In this document: positions 12,697-24,043 of the stretch, in pieces | How the letters are laid out: each line of letters opens with the position of its first letter | Numbering within the stretch: the stretch's first letter is position 1 | Assembly (NCBI GenBank): GCA_047967505.1 | Contig: CM106540.1 | Reading direction: 5' to 3' (one strand) | Length of the DNA stretch: 64,000 nucleotides | Origin: Dipteris shenzhenensis | Lineage: Eukaryota > Polypodiophyta > Polypodiopsida > Gleicheniales | The notes under the pieces: model-generated | The model's input: only the letters and a program-made list of their open reading frames with translations | Database searches by the model: none | What the model was told of the DNA's origin: nothing | Program-made: the position numbers and the translations under genes

Positions 12697-13920
12697 ATGG
12701 CCCCTGCGCTCTTCTGCGTCAAAGCTTCCCCTCGCTTCCTCGTCCCGTTGCTCTGCTATGGTGTGCTCCTTTCCTTCATCTTATTCCTCTACCATTCTTC
12801 CCCGGTCAATCTGGCTTTCTTCCCCTCCTATGCCACCAGGCTTCACAACAATTGCTTGTTCAGCAAAGTTCTCGCTGACCGTGGTGCGAAGCTGTCTCAC
12901 AGTTGGACTGACGAGGAGCTGTTCGCTAGGGCGATCGTAGCGGAGGCCCAAGACGAACAAGGAGATCGATCGTCCTATGTCAGTCAGCTGCAGACCTACC
13001 CTTTCAATTCTTCCGCATCGGACCTGTTCAATTCCTCCGCAACGGAATCGGCTCCCAAGGAAATGGAGAGATTGAGTTGTCGCGGGAAGACCTTCAAGAG
13101 CGGTCAACCGCAGAAGATAGCTTTCTTATTCCTCACTACAGGTGCGTTGCCGTTTGCACCCCTCTGGAATCGATTCTTCCGAGGCAACGAGCATCTCTAT
13201 AACATCTACGTTCACCTCGACCCATTCAGAGTAAGCGTCTTTGATAGAAGCTCCGGGGTGTTCTGGAGCAGGCTCATACCACCAGACAAAACAGAGCGGG
13301 GAACGCCTGGTTTGATCGCTGCCCAACGCCGTCTCCTAGCGAATGCTCTTCTGGACGATCCTCTTAATAGATATTTTGCCGTTTTGTCGGATCACTGCAT
13401 ACCTCTACGCGGATTTAGGAGTTTGTATCAACGGGTGACGAGTTCAGATAAAAGCTTCATCGAAATTCTGGACAAAGCCCCGACTCTCCGCTCTAGATAC
13501 AACGCAAGGGGCGACAATGTCATGCTTCCAGAAGTTCCCTTCGAGAAATTCAGAGTTGGGTCCCAATTTTTTATTTTGAACAGGAAGCATGCGGTTATGA
13601 TTGTAGCAGATCAGAAATACTGGCAGAAATTTGGGCTTCCCTGTTTGACTTCAGATGCGTGTTATGCTGAAGAGCACTACTTCCCGACGCTGATTGAGAT
13701 GGAAGATCCGGAATGCTCAACGAGGTACACGGTTACCCTTGTAGACTGGTCTCACAACGCAGGAGGCCATCCTAGGACGTTTGGAAAGGATGAAGTGAGC
13801 CTGGAATTGATCGAATCCATGCGGAGGAAGATGGACGGGCGGTATTTATTTGCGAGGAAGTTCCAAGATGATTGTCTCGATGTCTTGATGCAGTTGTCGA
13901 ATCTCATTTTAGAGCAGTAA
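12697..13920 (+). CDS. DUF266/core-2/I-branching glycosyltransferase (GT14-like, BC10-like)
   Basis: A 407-residue intronless reading frame. From this ATG the protein begins with a short basic stretch and a hydrophobic segment at about residues 14-32, as expected for a type II Golgi anchor, then a Ser/Asn-rich stem. The Branch/DUF266 domain runs from about residue 140 (KIAFLFLTTGALPFAPLW) to about 370. Family hallmarks are IYVHLDP (170-176), LANALLDDPLNRYFAVLSDHCIPL (ending near 237), GSQFFILNR (288-296), CYAEEHYFPTL (322-332, usually DEHYFPT) and VDWS (349-352). Plant relatives such as rice BC10 act in cell-wall or arabinogalactan glycosylation; the donor and acceptor here are unknown. An in-frame ATG upstream at 12337 would add 120 residues, but these lack conservation signals and include UTR-like CTT repeats. 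This is the only intact single-exon host gene in the window. Confidence 0.93.
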   Translation: MAPALFCVKASPRFLVPLLCYGVLLSFILFLYHSSPVNLAFFPSYATRLHNNCLFSKVLADRGAKLSHSWTDEELFARAIVAEAQDEQGDRSSYVSQLQTYPFNSSASDLFNSSATESAPKEMERLSCRGKTFKSGQPQKIAFLFLTTGALPFAPLWNRFFRGNEHLYNIYVHLDPFRVSVFDRSSGVFWSRLIPPDKTERGTPGLIAAQRRLLANALLDDPLNRYFAVLSDHCIPLRGFRSLYQRVTSSDKSFIEILDKAPTLRSRYNARGDNVMLPEVPFEKFRVGSQFFILNRKHAVMIVADQKYWQKFGLPCLTSDACYAEEHYFPTLIEMEDPECSTRYTVTLVDWSHNAGGHPRTFGKDEVSLELIESMRRKMDGRYLFARKFQDDCLDVLMQLSNLILEQ

Positions 13921-14498
13921 GCAGTGCAAAGACTATTACAACGTGAAATTTACAATCAGCAATGTAAATGGGAATGGAATCGTTATATAATCTGGGGGCC
14001 TTAGTGATGGGCAAACTGATTTTGATAACCTGGCAGGGTATCCTTGGGATCGCGAGCCGGATCGTTCGTAACGACAGCTGGATCTCATTCAAATATATAT
14101 GCACATTGCATTTCCTGTGAGCAAACACAGTTCTTTGGTGATTTGAGTGACAACCGAAAGCTGCTTCCAGGCTCTCGAATCCTAAAGTACAATTTACACT
14201 CAAGGAAATGCAGATAAAGCCTTCCTGGCGAATTCTCTTCCCTAGTCTCCGTCCCCCTTGGATGACGCCTTCCGTGGAGCCTCGACCACGACTCCTAGCT
14301 AGCTGCTAGCGAGCGACCGTGTAGCTACATGTTTGCAAGTTTGGAAGGTGCGCCCGCCGTCTTTGCCACCGATTACGCGCGTCTAACAATTCTGCCCTTC
14401 CGCCCGATTCTTCACAGCTAACCTTAATTCACGACGCGTGTTGACCATCGGCTAGATTGTGCCTTCCTACTTTTAAGGCTCTAAAAAGGCCCATCACC
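13921..14498. other. GT14 3' flank and CpG-rich segment
   Basis: The 3' UTR of the glycosyltransferase presumably lies in the first few hundred bases; I see no decisive polyadenylation signal. From about 14225 to 14460 the sequence is rich in G+C and CpG (GATTACGCGCG, ACGACGCGTG). The transposon-derived sequence around it is CpG-poor. This could be an unmethylated, genic or promoter segment. Confidence 0.45.
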
Positions 14499-14690
14499 AT
14501 GGCCGCCGAGGAGGCTAAAGTTGCATTCATTTCTCGCGAATTGAAATTACCTTTTTTATGCGGGCCGGGGGAGCGACTCTCAAATTTAAACAACTACACT
14601 TGTGCAAATATACGTCTTCTATGTCATGATTCAAGTAAGAGAATAAGGTCTCTTACTTATCTTTCACTTTTCACTATACTCTTAAGTTAA
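14499..14690 (+). CDS. Possible first exon of an unidentified gene, or gene relic
   Basis: The ATG lies in a very good plant initiation context (CACCATGGCCGCC) directly after a CpG-rich stretch. The frame begins MAAEEAKVAFISRELKLPF and stays open for 63 codons to a stop at 14688-14690. The first 30 residues look protein-like; the rest is AT-rich and not convincing. I recognise no domain. It may be a truncated first exon or a chance frame. No continuation was found before the minisatellite at 15018. Confidence 0.25.
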   Translation: MAAEEAKVAFISRELKLPFLCGPGERLSNLNNYTCANIRLLCHDSSKRIRSLTYLSLFTILLS

Positions 14691-15013
14691 AATGTCCTTA
14701 ATTTCAATATGAGATCAATCTAAAACCCAATCAGTGACAAGCACATTGAATCTAACCACAACCTTGGAAGAATATAAATCTAGCAAAACAAACATCCATG
14801 AAGACAATTAACAAATTTGAATTAACAGAAGCTACATTCATGGAGTAACACCAATACAACCTCGCAAGGACTTGCTCCTATATGCAATGCAACTCAAACT
14901 CGATGCAATGTAGGCAACATGGTAGAGTGGTCACTACAGCATACAATGCAATGTAGGCAACATGGAAGGGTGGTCACCATAGGATAGATACACAAAAGGG
15001 TGTGTTAGTATAC

Positions 15014-15017
<4 letters not shown>

Positions 15018-15054
<37 letters not shown>

Positions 15055-15290
15055 TGTGTGTGTGTGTGTGTGTGTGTATTATTCCTAGAATATTACTCCC
15101 AAGGTAAGAATAAGAGGGGAACATGGTTATGGAAGGGTAGGTCTTTGGGGAAACCTTCACACAAAAATGTGTGTGTGTGTGTGTGTGTGTGTTTTCAAGT
15201 TCTAGAATATTACTTCCGGGGTAAAAATAAGAGGGGGACATGGTTATGGAAGCATAGATCATTGGGCGAACCTTTCACGAACACACTTTA
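15018..15290. repeat. GA/GT microsatellites and a 117-bp tandem duplication
   Basis: A (GA)n run passes into (GT)n at about 15018-15077. A second (GT)n run lies at about 15169-15191. Two diverged units that include CTAGAATATTACT and the later CATGGTTATGGAAG start at 15085 and 15202. The GT runs form the start of each unit. Confidence 0.9.
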
Positions 15291-15522
15291 TGTGAGTGTA
15301 TGTCATTGGGCAAAAATTTTTTACAATATAGAGTTAGAAATACTAGCCCATGCTACCATTTTCAAGGCTTTAATGGTTTTCAGTATACTTAAAGTTCACA
15401 TAACAAGGTTTTTGTAAGCTAGAACTTGAAAAATCTAACCTTATAGTTGGGTCAAGATGACTTATGCCGATCAATTTGAGTACTTCGGGGGCTGAATTCA
15501 GACACAAACACCCCTCTTCACC

Positions 15523-18500
15523 TTTTTTTTCTTTTTTTTTGGATAAAATGCTGGATATATCAAGGAGCTAGTCAGGTGTCAAAAAGAAAAGACCAGTTAC
15601 AAAATTGTGCCGACTACAAGGGGGGACACCCGCAGCCTACATAGATAGAGCTTGGAGTCGCATCTGCTTAGACGAAGGAGCCAATGCTGAGGAGACAGTG
15701 ACTAATCACTGGGAATTTCTCCCCTGACATCAGACTGAGATCCCTAAGATTCACCTTGACCATAGCTATGATGGTAGATTCCCTATGGCCAAGCACGATC
15801 TGGACCTTGAAGGCCAAGCGGTTTCTCATATCCCAGGTGGAGAGGCATACAGTCACACGAACATATTACCAGGAAGCCAAGAGGGTAGAAGGGAGCCTAA
15901 ACGTTTCCCCAATCAGCACTATCCTCCATCTTCCTTTGATTTAAAACTGAGACATGACCCCTGCCTTTCTAATTGTAGCTTCCACTCTACCCCAGACCTC
16001 CCTGGTAACCGAACAAGACCAAAACAAATGCTTCAAGGCTTCCATAGCCTTACCGCATAGAGGGCAAATCGGGGAAATGGGGATTTGTTTCATAAGCGGC
16101 CCTTTGACGAGCAGCCAGAAATTGGTAATCTTCCACAACAAAAAGCTGGCCTTCCCTACCCCGCACTGCTTCCAAATATCTATGAACCTATTCTGCCACC
16201 ACACATGGCCTCTTCTCACCTACCATTTCTTGTTAAGTGTCGTGAATCGAGACCCCATTGTCTCAGGGTATCTGTACACAATCCTCACTGAGAGGTGATT
16301 AAGGCCTGTCCTCCCATGAGCCACTGGGTCTGTCGACCCTCAGAGGAGGAAATGTAGTTAGTCATCCGAGATTCGCTCCATCATAGCAGCCAGCAGGTTG
16401 GATTCACCTTGATTTATCCGAAACCGAATCCGTAGCTGATCAAGAGGGACCCAATCCGTGGATCTTGGGTTCCAAATGTCACCCCACTTCTTTAGACCTT
16501 TTCTGTCAATACTATGGGCATGTGGGAGGTCGTGAAGAGCAAACGACTCTCGTCTAAAAGCTCGGCTCCACCAAATAAACTCTGCCATAGGCTGGCGTCG
16601 CCTCTCAGGCCCTGCCTCCCCTTCCACCTTAGTTGATCATTGCATTCCTTCCAAGCCACCACTAGACCTGCGATGAGATCCAAACCCATTATCTTGAGGG
16701 GAAAGCCAAAAATAACCCTATGGTACCATAGGAGATCTCTCCAAGTGCCCGCCGACTTAGACTAGCCTATTTCAATAAAGTGAATTAAAATTTCCACCCA
16801 AGGGGATGGGCTTGAAAACAGGCGTGGGAGCCACTTACCCAAGACATAAATATTGCGCCTTCTGATGTCAAGAAGGCCCATCCCTCCCTGGTTCTTCGGA
16901 AGCTTCAATAGTTCCCAAGGGATGTAGTGCATCCATCTCCTTTCGCCTTCCTCCATCCACAGGAAGGCACGGAAAAGCCTCTCCACTTCTTGCCACTGAC
17001 ACTTAGAGAATTGCCAAATAGAGGCAATGTAGGTGGTCGCCGCTGCCAGAATGTGTTGGATAACCAGCATGCAGGCATTCCACCCCAAGCTTAGACCATG
17101 CCAAGGCCTCAACTTGGCTTTGATTTTTTCTAGGAACCAGTCGAATCTTTAGCAAAGGGTCACCCCCAAGCCGATGGGCGTGCCAAGATATCTTACTATT
17201 TCACCTTTCTTAACAAATTGGAGAGGTTTATCGAAGAGCCACATGGAGGGGGGGGTCATCTGGCATTCTAATAGTAAACGTTTTCTACCAGCAGCACCGC
17301 GAGCCCGAGGTTTCGCAAAAGAGGTCGATGATGCTGAATACGTCAACACTGCGGGGCTCTTCTGTTATACCTATCATTGTATCATTCGCAAATAGCTGCA
17401 TGCTGAATTGGTTTCCCGACGAGAGACGAATCCCTTGAATTTTACCCTTGGCCACCGTAGCTCTAATCCTATGGATGAGAGGAACCGTTCCTATTGCAAA
17501 GAGGAGAGGGGCAAGTGGATAGCCTTGGCGGATGGATCTCTTGAGATCAAAGCATCCAACCACGCCACTGTTGAGGCAGAGAACTGCTCATGCATTGCCA
17601 AAAAGAGCTACGACCATGCTACCAAAACCATCTCCAAACCCGAGTTTGCTCAGCACTGCCAGAAGGTAGTGCCACCTAACTCTATCATAGGCCTTGTCCA
17701 GGTCCATGCCCATCAGTAGGACCTTCTGATTATATTGTCAAGCATAGTCCATAGCAGCAGAGACATTTATGATATTTTTAAATATCCTTGCCTTTGATGA
17801 AGCCACGGTATTCCGAGTTGACTGCTCACATGCAAACCTCCCTGATTCTGATGGCAAGCGCCTTTGCAAGGATCTTGTATGATGTGTTAAGCATTGTGAT
17901 CGGCTAGTAGTCATCGTCGACCTTCAGTCTATTGACCTTCTTAGGGCAGAGCTTGCATTAACATCAGGCGAGAGGGTAACTCTACTCAATGTGTAGTTGA
18001 CCATCTCAGTGTACTCTGGAGCTAGCATGTCCCAAAATTCTCTGTAGAATTCAGCTGTGAAGCCGTCTAGGCCAGGGACTTGTCAAACGCCATAGCCTAG
18101 AGGGCCTCTTCAAGCTCTTCCGTCTCGTGAAGGGTCTACCTAGAAGGCCTCTGTGGTAATCTGACACACAGGGTTGAATGCCCATTAAGAGCGCTTCCAT
18201 CTTGGCAAGCCAGTCAGCAGATTGCATGGCGGGATCACCCACAATCTGACAGAGCTCCTTTAGAAAAGTGTATGCTATATGCCAGTGCTCAGAGACCAGG
18301 CAGGCCTGAGCATCCATCACCGTTTCAATATTTTCTTTTTCACGTCTCCTCTTTATTGATTGGAAAAAAAACTTACTTGGGCAATCTCCCAGGGCTAGCC
18401 AAAGCTAACAGCTTCGTAGTCTGGCATCTTTTGCCTCTTCCAGCTCCATGTCATGAATGGTTGTCTTGATCTCAACTAGTAGGGTAGCCACCATCTCATC

Positions 18501-19020
18501 TGCAGGGGTCTCTATCAGGGCCACTCTGATGGATCTTCGAATAGATTCAAGATCTTTAGCCGCCTCTCATCTGTTGTGTCTGTACTCCCTATCACAGTCT
18601 TTGGCCTTGATGTGTATCCTCCTTATTGTATTGTCTCACCTTGCACACAGGGATCCAAATTTCCCTCTTGTTCCTTCATCCATTCTTCGTTGATGAGTTT
18701 ACAGAATTTTCTCGACCGTAAAAACTTTTTGTTAAAAACAAACGGGACATCAATCGGCTTGGACTTGGAAGACGGAATAGAAAATCTCTAGATCACCGGC
18801 ACATGGTCTGAGAGCCCGTTTGCAGCACGTATTCTCCCTCCATGGGTGCATGCATCCACCACTCCTCATCTGCCGCATAAAAGCGATCTAGTCTTCCTGA
18901 TCTGAAATCAGCACCAAGTCTACAATTTGACCAAGTGAAACCCTGTAGCCCTTCTTGATCGAACTCAATGCAATCAACTAGCCCTTTGTTGAGCACCAGC
19001 TCACCCCAAGACTCGCGCTC
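15523..19020 (-). mobile_element. 5'-truncated L1-type LINE with poly(A) tail
   Basis: On the minus strand: the endonuclease end at 18996-18793 (SGRLDRFYAADEEWWMH); RT N-terminal pieces around 18320-18050; central RT at 17563-17285 (FDLKRSIRQGYPLAP and FANDTMIGI, where the catalytic ADD is changed to AND); the RT thumb region at 17112-16762 (WMHYIPWELLKLPKNQGGMG). The zf-RVT is at 16219-15941 (CPLCGKAMEALKHLFWSC). A 3' tail of A9-G-A8 appears as the T-run at 15523-15540. The EN start and ORF1 are missing, typical of 5' truncation during reverse transcription. It is related to the LINE at 5563-11149. Stops and frameshifts make it non-coding. Confidence 0.88.
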
Positions 19021-19632
19021 CTACGGGGTGGAGTAGGTTGTGGCATGCGATCTATTGCGTTTTGATGTAGATGTTGATGTCGATGCCTTCAACTCTCTTT
19101 CTTTTTCAAGAAGAGAGGATACACATTCCTCAAACTTTGGATTTGGGAAATTCTTCAAAGTGGTTGTCAGTGCACTATACTCTGCAGACATGCTTTTAAG
19201 GAGAATTGCAAGTGCATCTTTTTCTCCTACTTTTGCATTTATGCTCTCTAGTTGGGTCATAATGCTTTTCATTTTGTTGACAAATTGTGCCATGGATTCA
19301 TTGAAGGCCATGTGCATACCATAGAATTCAATCTTAAGATGGATTTCTTGGTTTTTGGCTTTTGCACCAAACACTGTGTTCAACTCATCCCATGCATCCT
19401 TGGCACGATCCTTGGAGTCTATATGATGAATTATGTTTGGACCCAAGTGCAAACCAATGAGTGATAGTGCGGCTTCATCTTTTTCCTTCCAGGCATCATT
19501 TTGTGTAGTGGGTATGTCTTCTTTTACAGTCTTCCAAAGCTTTTGATGCATCAGGAGATACCTCATTTGTGTAGACCAGGCGTGAAATCGTTCCCCAATG
19601 AACTTCTCAACAGTTGGGGTGCGTATTGCCAT
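19021..19632 (-). pseudogene. Copia gag (UBN2-type), 3'-truncated
   Basis: From the ATG at 19632 (MAIRTPTVEKFIGERFHAW) the frame is open for about 200 residues. It covers the UBN2/DUF4219 gag region (WKTVKEDIP, DAWDELNTVFGA, FVNKMKSIMTQL, LLKSMSAEYSALTTTL). It ends just after a Ser/Thr-Lys/Arg-rich stretch, before any zinc knuckle, because the following sequence is a LINE. Gag forms the particle that packages element RNA; this copy cannot do so without the rest. Confidence 0.85.
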
Positions 19633-21008
19633 TGCAAAAGTCTTACCAGTTGAAGATACTTTCAAATCTGGTAGTGTCTAATTGCATACAAAAAATATGA
19701 GTCGACAGGCACCTAGAGCTCAAAAAACTGGTTATTTTTTCTTTTTAGAGCGCATGCAAATTCTTTCTGGATTGAGAGTTACGCCTTGTCGAAAATTTTG
19801 TGGAGAAGAGGGATCATGATGAGGTGGCACAGAGAGTCACATGCTGCTTACAAACCAGTGCTTAGCAAGAGGTTACTATGCTGAGGTGGCCCTATGCCAT
19901 GTGGCAGTCTTTTAACCAGACTGAGTTAACTCAAGGGTAGATGAACTTTACCATAGTTTATTGTGAAAAACTTTACTAGTGAGTTAACTAACTCAACCAA
20001 GGTTAAAAACACTCAACCATATCTGCCACGTGGATGATGATGTGGAAATTCCAGGTGTCCTAAGGTCTATACCTTTGTGACCTTTTCCTGGTTGTGTTGG
20101 TGTCGCCAGTCGGGGCTGTTTGCAAAGATCGTCGCCTGATCTATTGGAGCCGTTTCTTCCTTATCCTCAGCTTGTGGATGGCGCAAGAAGTCGTGGATGG
20201 TAGCGGTGTTGGAGCTACAACCGATGGGCGCTGGAGTTGGGGCTGTGAGGCTTGGAGTTGCTGGGGCTTTGGGAGCTTTGCTTATTGCAGGTCGATGCCT
20301 TGGCTTTGAGTCGTGACAGAGTTGGAAGCGAGGCGACGTAGGCCAGGAGGAGCTTTGGAGCGTTGGCGGCTGAGAGACTAGAGCTTAGGAGATGAGGCTG
20401 GAGCTTTAAGGTCTAGGTCGTTGGTGGTGAGGCGCTGGGAAAGCGGAAGTGAAGGAGCTTTGGCTACATAGGGCTGCGCTCAGCTATAGAGATACATAGG
20501 AGGCGGCTGCTCTGTTGTAGATGTCTTCTAAGCGGCTGCACTATTGTAGATAGTAGGATGCGTGGCTATCGCTTTTGCTTGCTGTGTGTGCTGGCCGTAG
20601 GTTGCAAGGTCGGTTGGCTATAACGCTGCTAAGCTAGTGAGTTGCGCTCACGGCTGCTGCAGCTGCTTGTAGATAGAGTCGCTATAGGTGTTGCTTGCAT
20701 TGTAGATAGGCTAGGCTAGTCGTGCGCATAGAGGCTAGTTGCACGGTAGAGGAGCTGTATAGAATAGAAAACCTCTCTCTCTCTCAGAATAGAAAACCTC
20801 TCTACATCTCTCGAAAACAGGAAGGAGAATAGGATGGATTTCTCTCTCTCTCACACAAAGAGCTCTCCCAAACACTCAAAAGAGGTGAACTTTAATGAAT
20901 GGAAATTCCTCTTTACGGAAGTGAAGATCACTCGAGAATAAAATCTCAATCTCTCACACTCTCGATCTGTCTTACGAAGGATGGCGCCTTAACTAAAGGT
21001 ACAACCAT

Positions 21009-21020
21009 GCTCTGATACCA
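21009..21020 (-). other. Primer binding site (initiator tRNA-Met type)
   Basis: The plus strand reads GCTCTGATACCA, the reverse complement of TGGTATCAGAGC. It directly abuts the TG of an LTR at 21021. Confidence 0.85.
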
Positions 21021-21350
21021 TGTGAAAGTGAAGGATCAAGGGGGATCACAGCACCATGAGAGAGACATAGGGTAGCAAACACTCAATGTATTGCAATCTA
21101 TAAAATCAACAATACATGATAGGCTTTTGAAATAGAGAGAGCCTTTAGAATAGTCAAACCATGTGGAATCCTCTGATCCACATCTCTCCTTGTGGATATC
21201 CTCAATCCACATCTCCACATCATGTAGTCCACATCCTAGGGTGGCTACTTTGATTCTTTCCTATACCATACCTTAGCCTTTTAATCTATGTGCTCATGGC
21301 ACCATATCTCAACATCCTCTTGCACCAATCTCTTAAGGTGAAGGATGAGT
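21021..21350 (-). repeat. Putative 5' LTR of the Copia element (outer end unclear)
   Basis: On the minus strand this segment ends ...CACTTTCACA immediately before the primer binding site. The outer boundary was not identified, so the right coordinate is approximate. Confidence 0.5.
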
Positions 21351-21359
21351 TCATGGATG

Positions 21360-21714
21360 AGGATGGCTGTCTAGTTGTGGTCTCAGCCTTGATTGATGAT
21401 TTCCAAGTAGGATTTGCATATGTATTTCTCTCTTTCTAGAGGTAGATGACAAATTAAAGGAGAGGTGTTTAAAGAGAGGTAGATAAAAAATTAAAGGGGA
21501 AAAGGCAGGAGAGGGGGGAAGGGGGTTAGTAAATTTAATTGAAAAGCAATGACCTGTGAGTACATTGCAAGTGTAGTTTCATTGCAATAGTCGGAGAGGG
21601 GCTCGAGACTCAAAAAATGCTCTTCAACATATGCGGGTAGCGGGTCATAGGATGGATTGCATTGAGAGGAGGCACGGTGCTCTAGTAGTGATATGATTGA
21701 TACTTGGTTTTCTA
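21360..21714. other. No recognisable gene
   Basis: AT-rich sequence between an LTR and a gypsy remnant; no supported feature. Confidence 0.4.
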
Positions 21715-22572
21715 CTTAGAGCATCAACACCAACATTCTCTTTACTTGGCCAGTATTGAAGTATGGGATGAAAGTTTTGTATCAATGATCCCTATTCAAT
21801 ATGTCTATTTGATATCAATGGTTGATCAATGAATGTTTAATACTTTGTTGATCCATTTCTATAGGAAATTTAACTTCCATCAAGTAATGTTTCCACATTC
21901 TCAAAGCATGAATAATAGTGGTTAACTCTTTGACATACATGATATAATTGCAATGTCCAGCTTGCATAAGGATGTTTCAATCCCATAGCCACTAGCAATA
22001 GTTACATTTACAAAGAATAGTCTAGAAAAGCCAAGTAATTGTGACACTTGAGCCTTTGGTAAAAGCTTCTTTAAAGCCTTAAAATATTTGTCTTGTCATT
22101 CAACCAATGAAAATGTTTGGCTTTTCTAAGAAGTTATATCAGTGGATTTGCAATAAATTCAAAGCTCTTAACAAACTTCCTATAAGAGTTACCTAATCTA
22201 GGAATGATTCTCAACTCATGTATACCTTGGGGTCTCAACTATGTTACTATAAACTCTCTCTTATTTGTATCCAATTGGATTCCATCAACTGATATAATAT
22301 GACCCAAGGATTCTATCTAATAGCCAAAACTACTATTTTTAGGATTAAGATAGAACTATTTTGCTTCAACAGTGTAAAGGCTAACTGCAAACGTTTCTTA
22401 TTATCTTCCAGGTCTTTACTAAAGACTAGAATATCATCCAAAAAATACCAACTCAGAGTCTTGGTGTTTAAGAAATATCCAATTCATCATCCTACTAAGA
22501 GTAGTTAGAGCATTAATTAGTCCAAAAGGCATAACTAAAAATTCATAATTCCTCATTTGAGTTCTAAAGCCA
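21715..22572 (-). pseudogene. Ty3/gypsy reverse transcriptase-RNase H remnant
   Basis: Minus-strand translation from 22572 gives FRTQMRNYEFLVMPFGLINA, then FFDDILVFSKDLEDNKK with the catalytic DD pair (about 22440). It continues with LGHIISVDGIQLD and a run of RNase H-like pieces to about 21715. Many stops and frameshifts are present. Upstream on the minus strand the coding match ends in the GT microsatellite. Confidence 0.8.
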
Positions 22573-22576
22573 ATGT

Positions 22577-22627
<51 letters not shown>

Positions 22628-22770
22628 TTTTATATTTATATTTATGTATGTATGTATGTATGTATACATTCATGCATGCATGGATGCATGCATATATGTA
22701 TGTATGCATTCATGCATGCATGGATGCATGCATGTATGTATGTATGTATATGTATATGTATATGTATATG
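22577..22770. repeat. Compound microsatellite (GT)n, (TATG)n, (GCAT)n
   Basis: About 24 GT repeats pass into ATGT and GCATGCAT-type tetranucleotide repeats. It produces long meaningless Cys/Val and His/Thr frames on both strands. Confidence 0.97.
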
Positions 22771-24043
22771 TGTAGTGAGGTATGTCAATTTCCATACCTT
22801 ACCCATAGTGACATTTCTATTAATATGGATTTGCCCCATGGACTTATGATTAAGTGTTGGAAGGACTACAATGTCCATTGTTCACACTAGTTATGGTAAT
22901 GGATAAAAATTATGTTTTAAAAATCCATTTAAGGGTTAGAGAAGTAGTGGCACATCACGTGAGTTATGGAGTCTTTATTATTATGGACCCACTTTGGCGA
23001 CTTCAACAGCCACTACTGAAAGTGCATAGGAATTGATTTTAGCAACATTTCCCTTTATTGGAAAATTTTTAAATTGCCCTTGGCTTGATTCTTAGAGTAT
23101 CCAAGGAGCAACTCAAAAGGGAACACAATTTAAGTATTTGAATTTTAAGAGTGGAACCTATGGATATTGGTGCCATGAGCATAAGGATCTTTTTCTCAAC
23201 ACATGAAAAGATGGTGGATTATCTAATTTTTATATAGTATGGACATTCATCCCCTTGGGTATCCTTGTGATCCTTGATGTGTACATACCTTAACTACCCC
23301 AGGAAAGGTGAAAATACGGGCCTTTACCCTGTACTGTGGACAAAATTGCTATGACTTTTTGATGTAATATGCCACCCCATAATCTGTAATGAAAAGTATA
23401 AGGGATGGACTAGAACACTGTGTCATTGATGCATTTGATTCAAATGTTATGAAAGAGTTACTTAAATCACTACGTTCTCTTTCCATGTAGGATCCATCTG
23501 GTCCAATGAGAAAAAGGAAGATACTTGAAGCACTAGTACATTGAAATAATTTTGGATATATAAGTATGTCCCTACTACCAAGATGAGTCTCATGTGCAAC
23601 ACGATGCATGACTATGCCTTGGCTACATGCAGCTCATTTGAAAATACATGGTCCTAGTGCCGCATAGCTCTTGGCAGATTTAGAGGTTTGTGGATCTGTG
23701 TCTTGTTCTTACAGCCCTACTATAGCATTTCTTACAGCGACGAATAGAGCTATGGGGGACTGTTTCTTGGTCTCACTTGAGGACAAATAGTCCCAACAAG
23801 AGCCATAGCCTTGGAGAAAGGGGTGACAATAGTGGGGCTTGTTGGAAGAGTGCCCTCGGGGCTTAGACACTTCTGTTTGTTGGTGCGATGGGATCATTAG
23901 CTACATGGGTGGGATTTCAGTTATGTCATGCCTTGCAAATAATAGTGATGGCCTTTGTAGCAATGGCAACAAACCAGGAATAACCCTAAGGGGAGGACTA
24001 CCCATGAGGCATACATATGCAATGAAAGCATTCATCCTGAGTG
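22771..24043. other. No recognisable gene
   Basis: Only short, unsupported frames. Likely part of the internal or flanking sequence of degraded LTR elements. Confidence 0.4.

Larger units (their letters stand above)
19021..21020 (-). mobile_element. Copia-type LTR element, 5' part (gag, leader, primer site)
   Basis: On the minus strand a primer binding site (21020-21009) is followed by a leader of about 1.37 kb and then gag. The element is cut at 19020 by the LINE, and pol is absent. Beyond the LINE's A-tail, minus-strand sequence from about 15516 reads GAAGAGGGG then TGTTTGTGTCTG, which resembles a polypurine tract and LTR start. The distal end may therefore survive there. Confidence 0.75.

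Noticed and set aside
22557-22890. Cys/Val- and His/Thr-rich frames on both strands
   Set aside because: They are translations of GT and TATG microsatellites.
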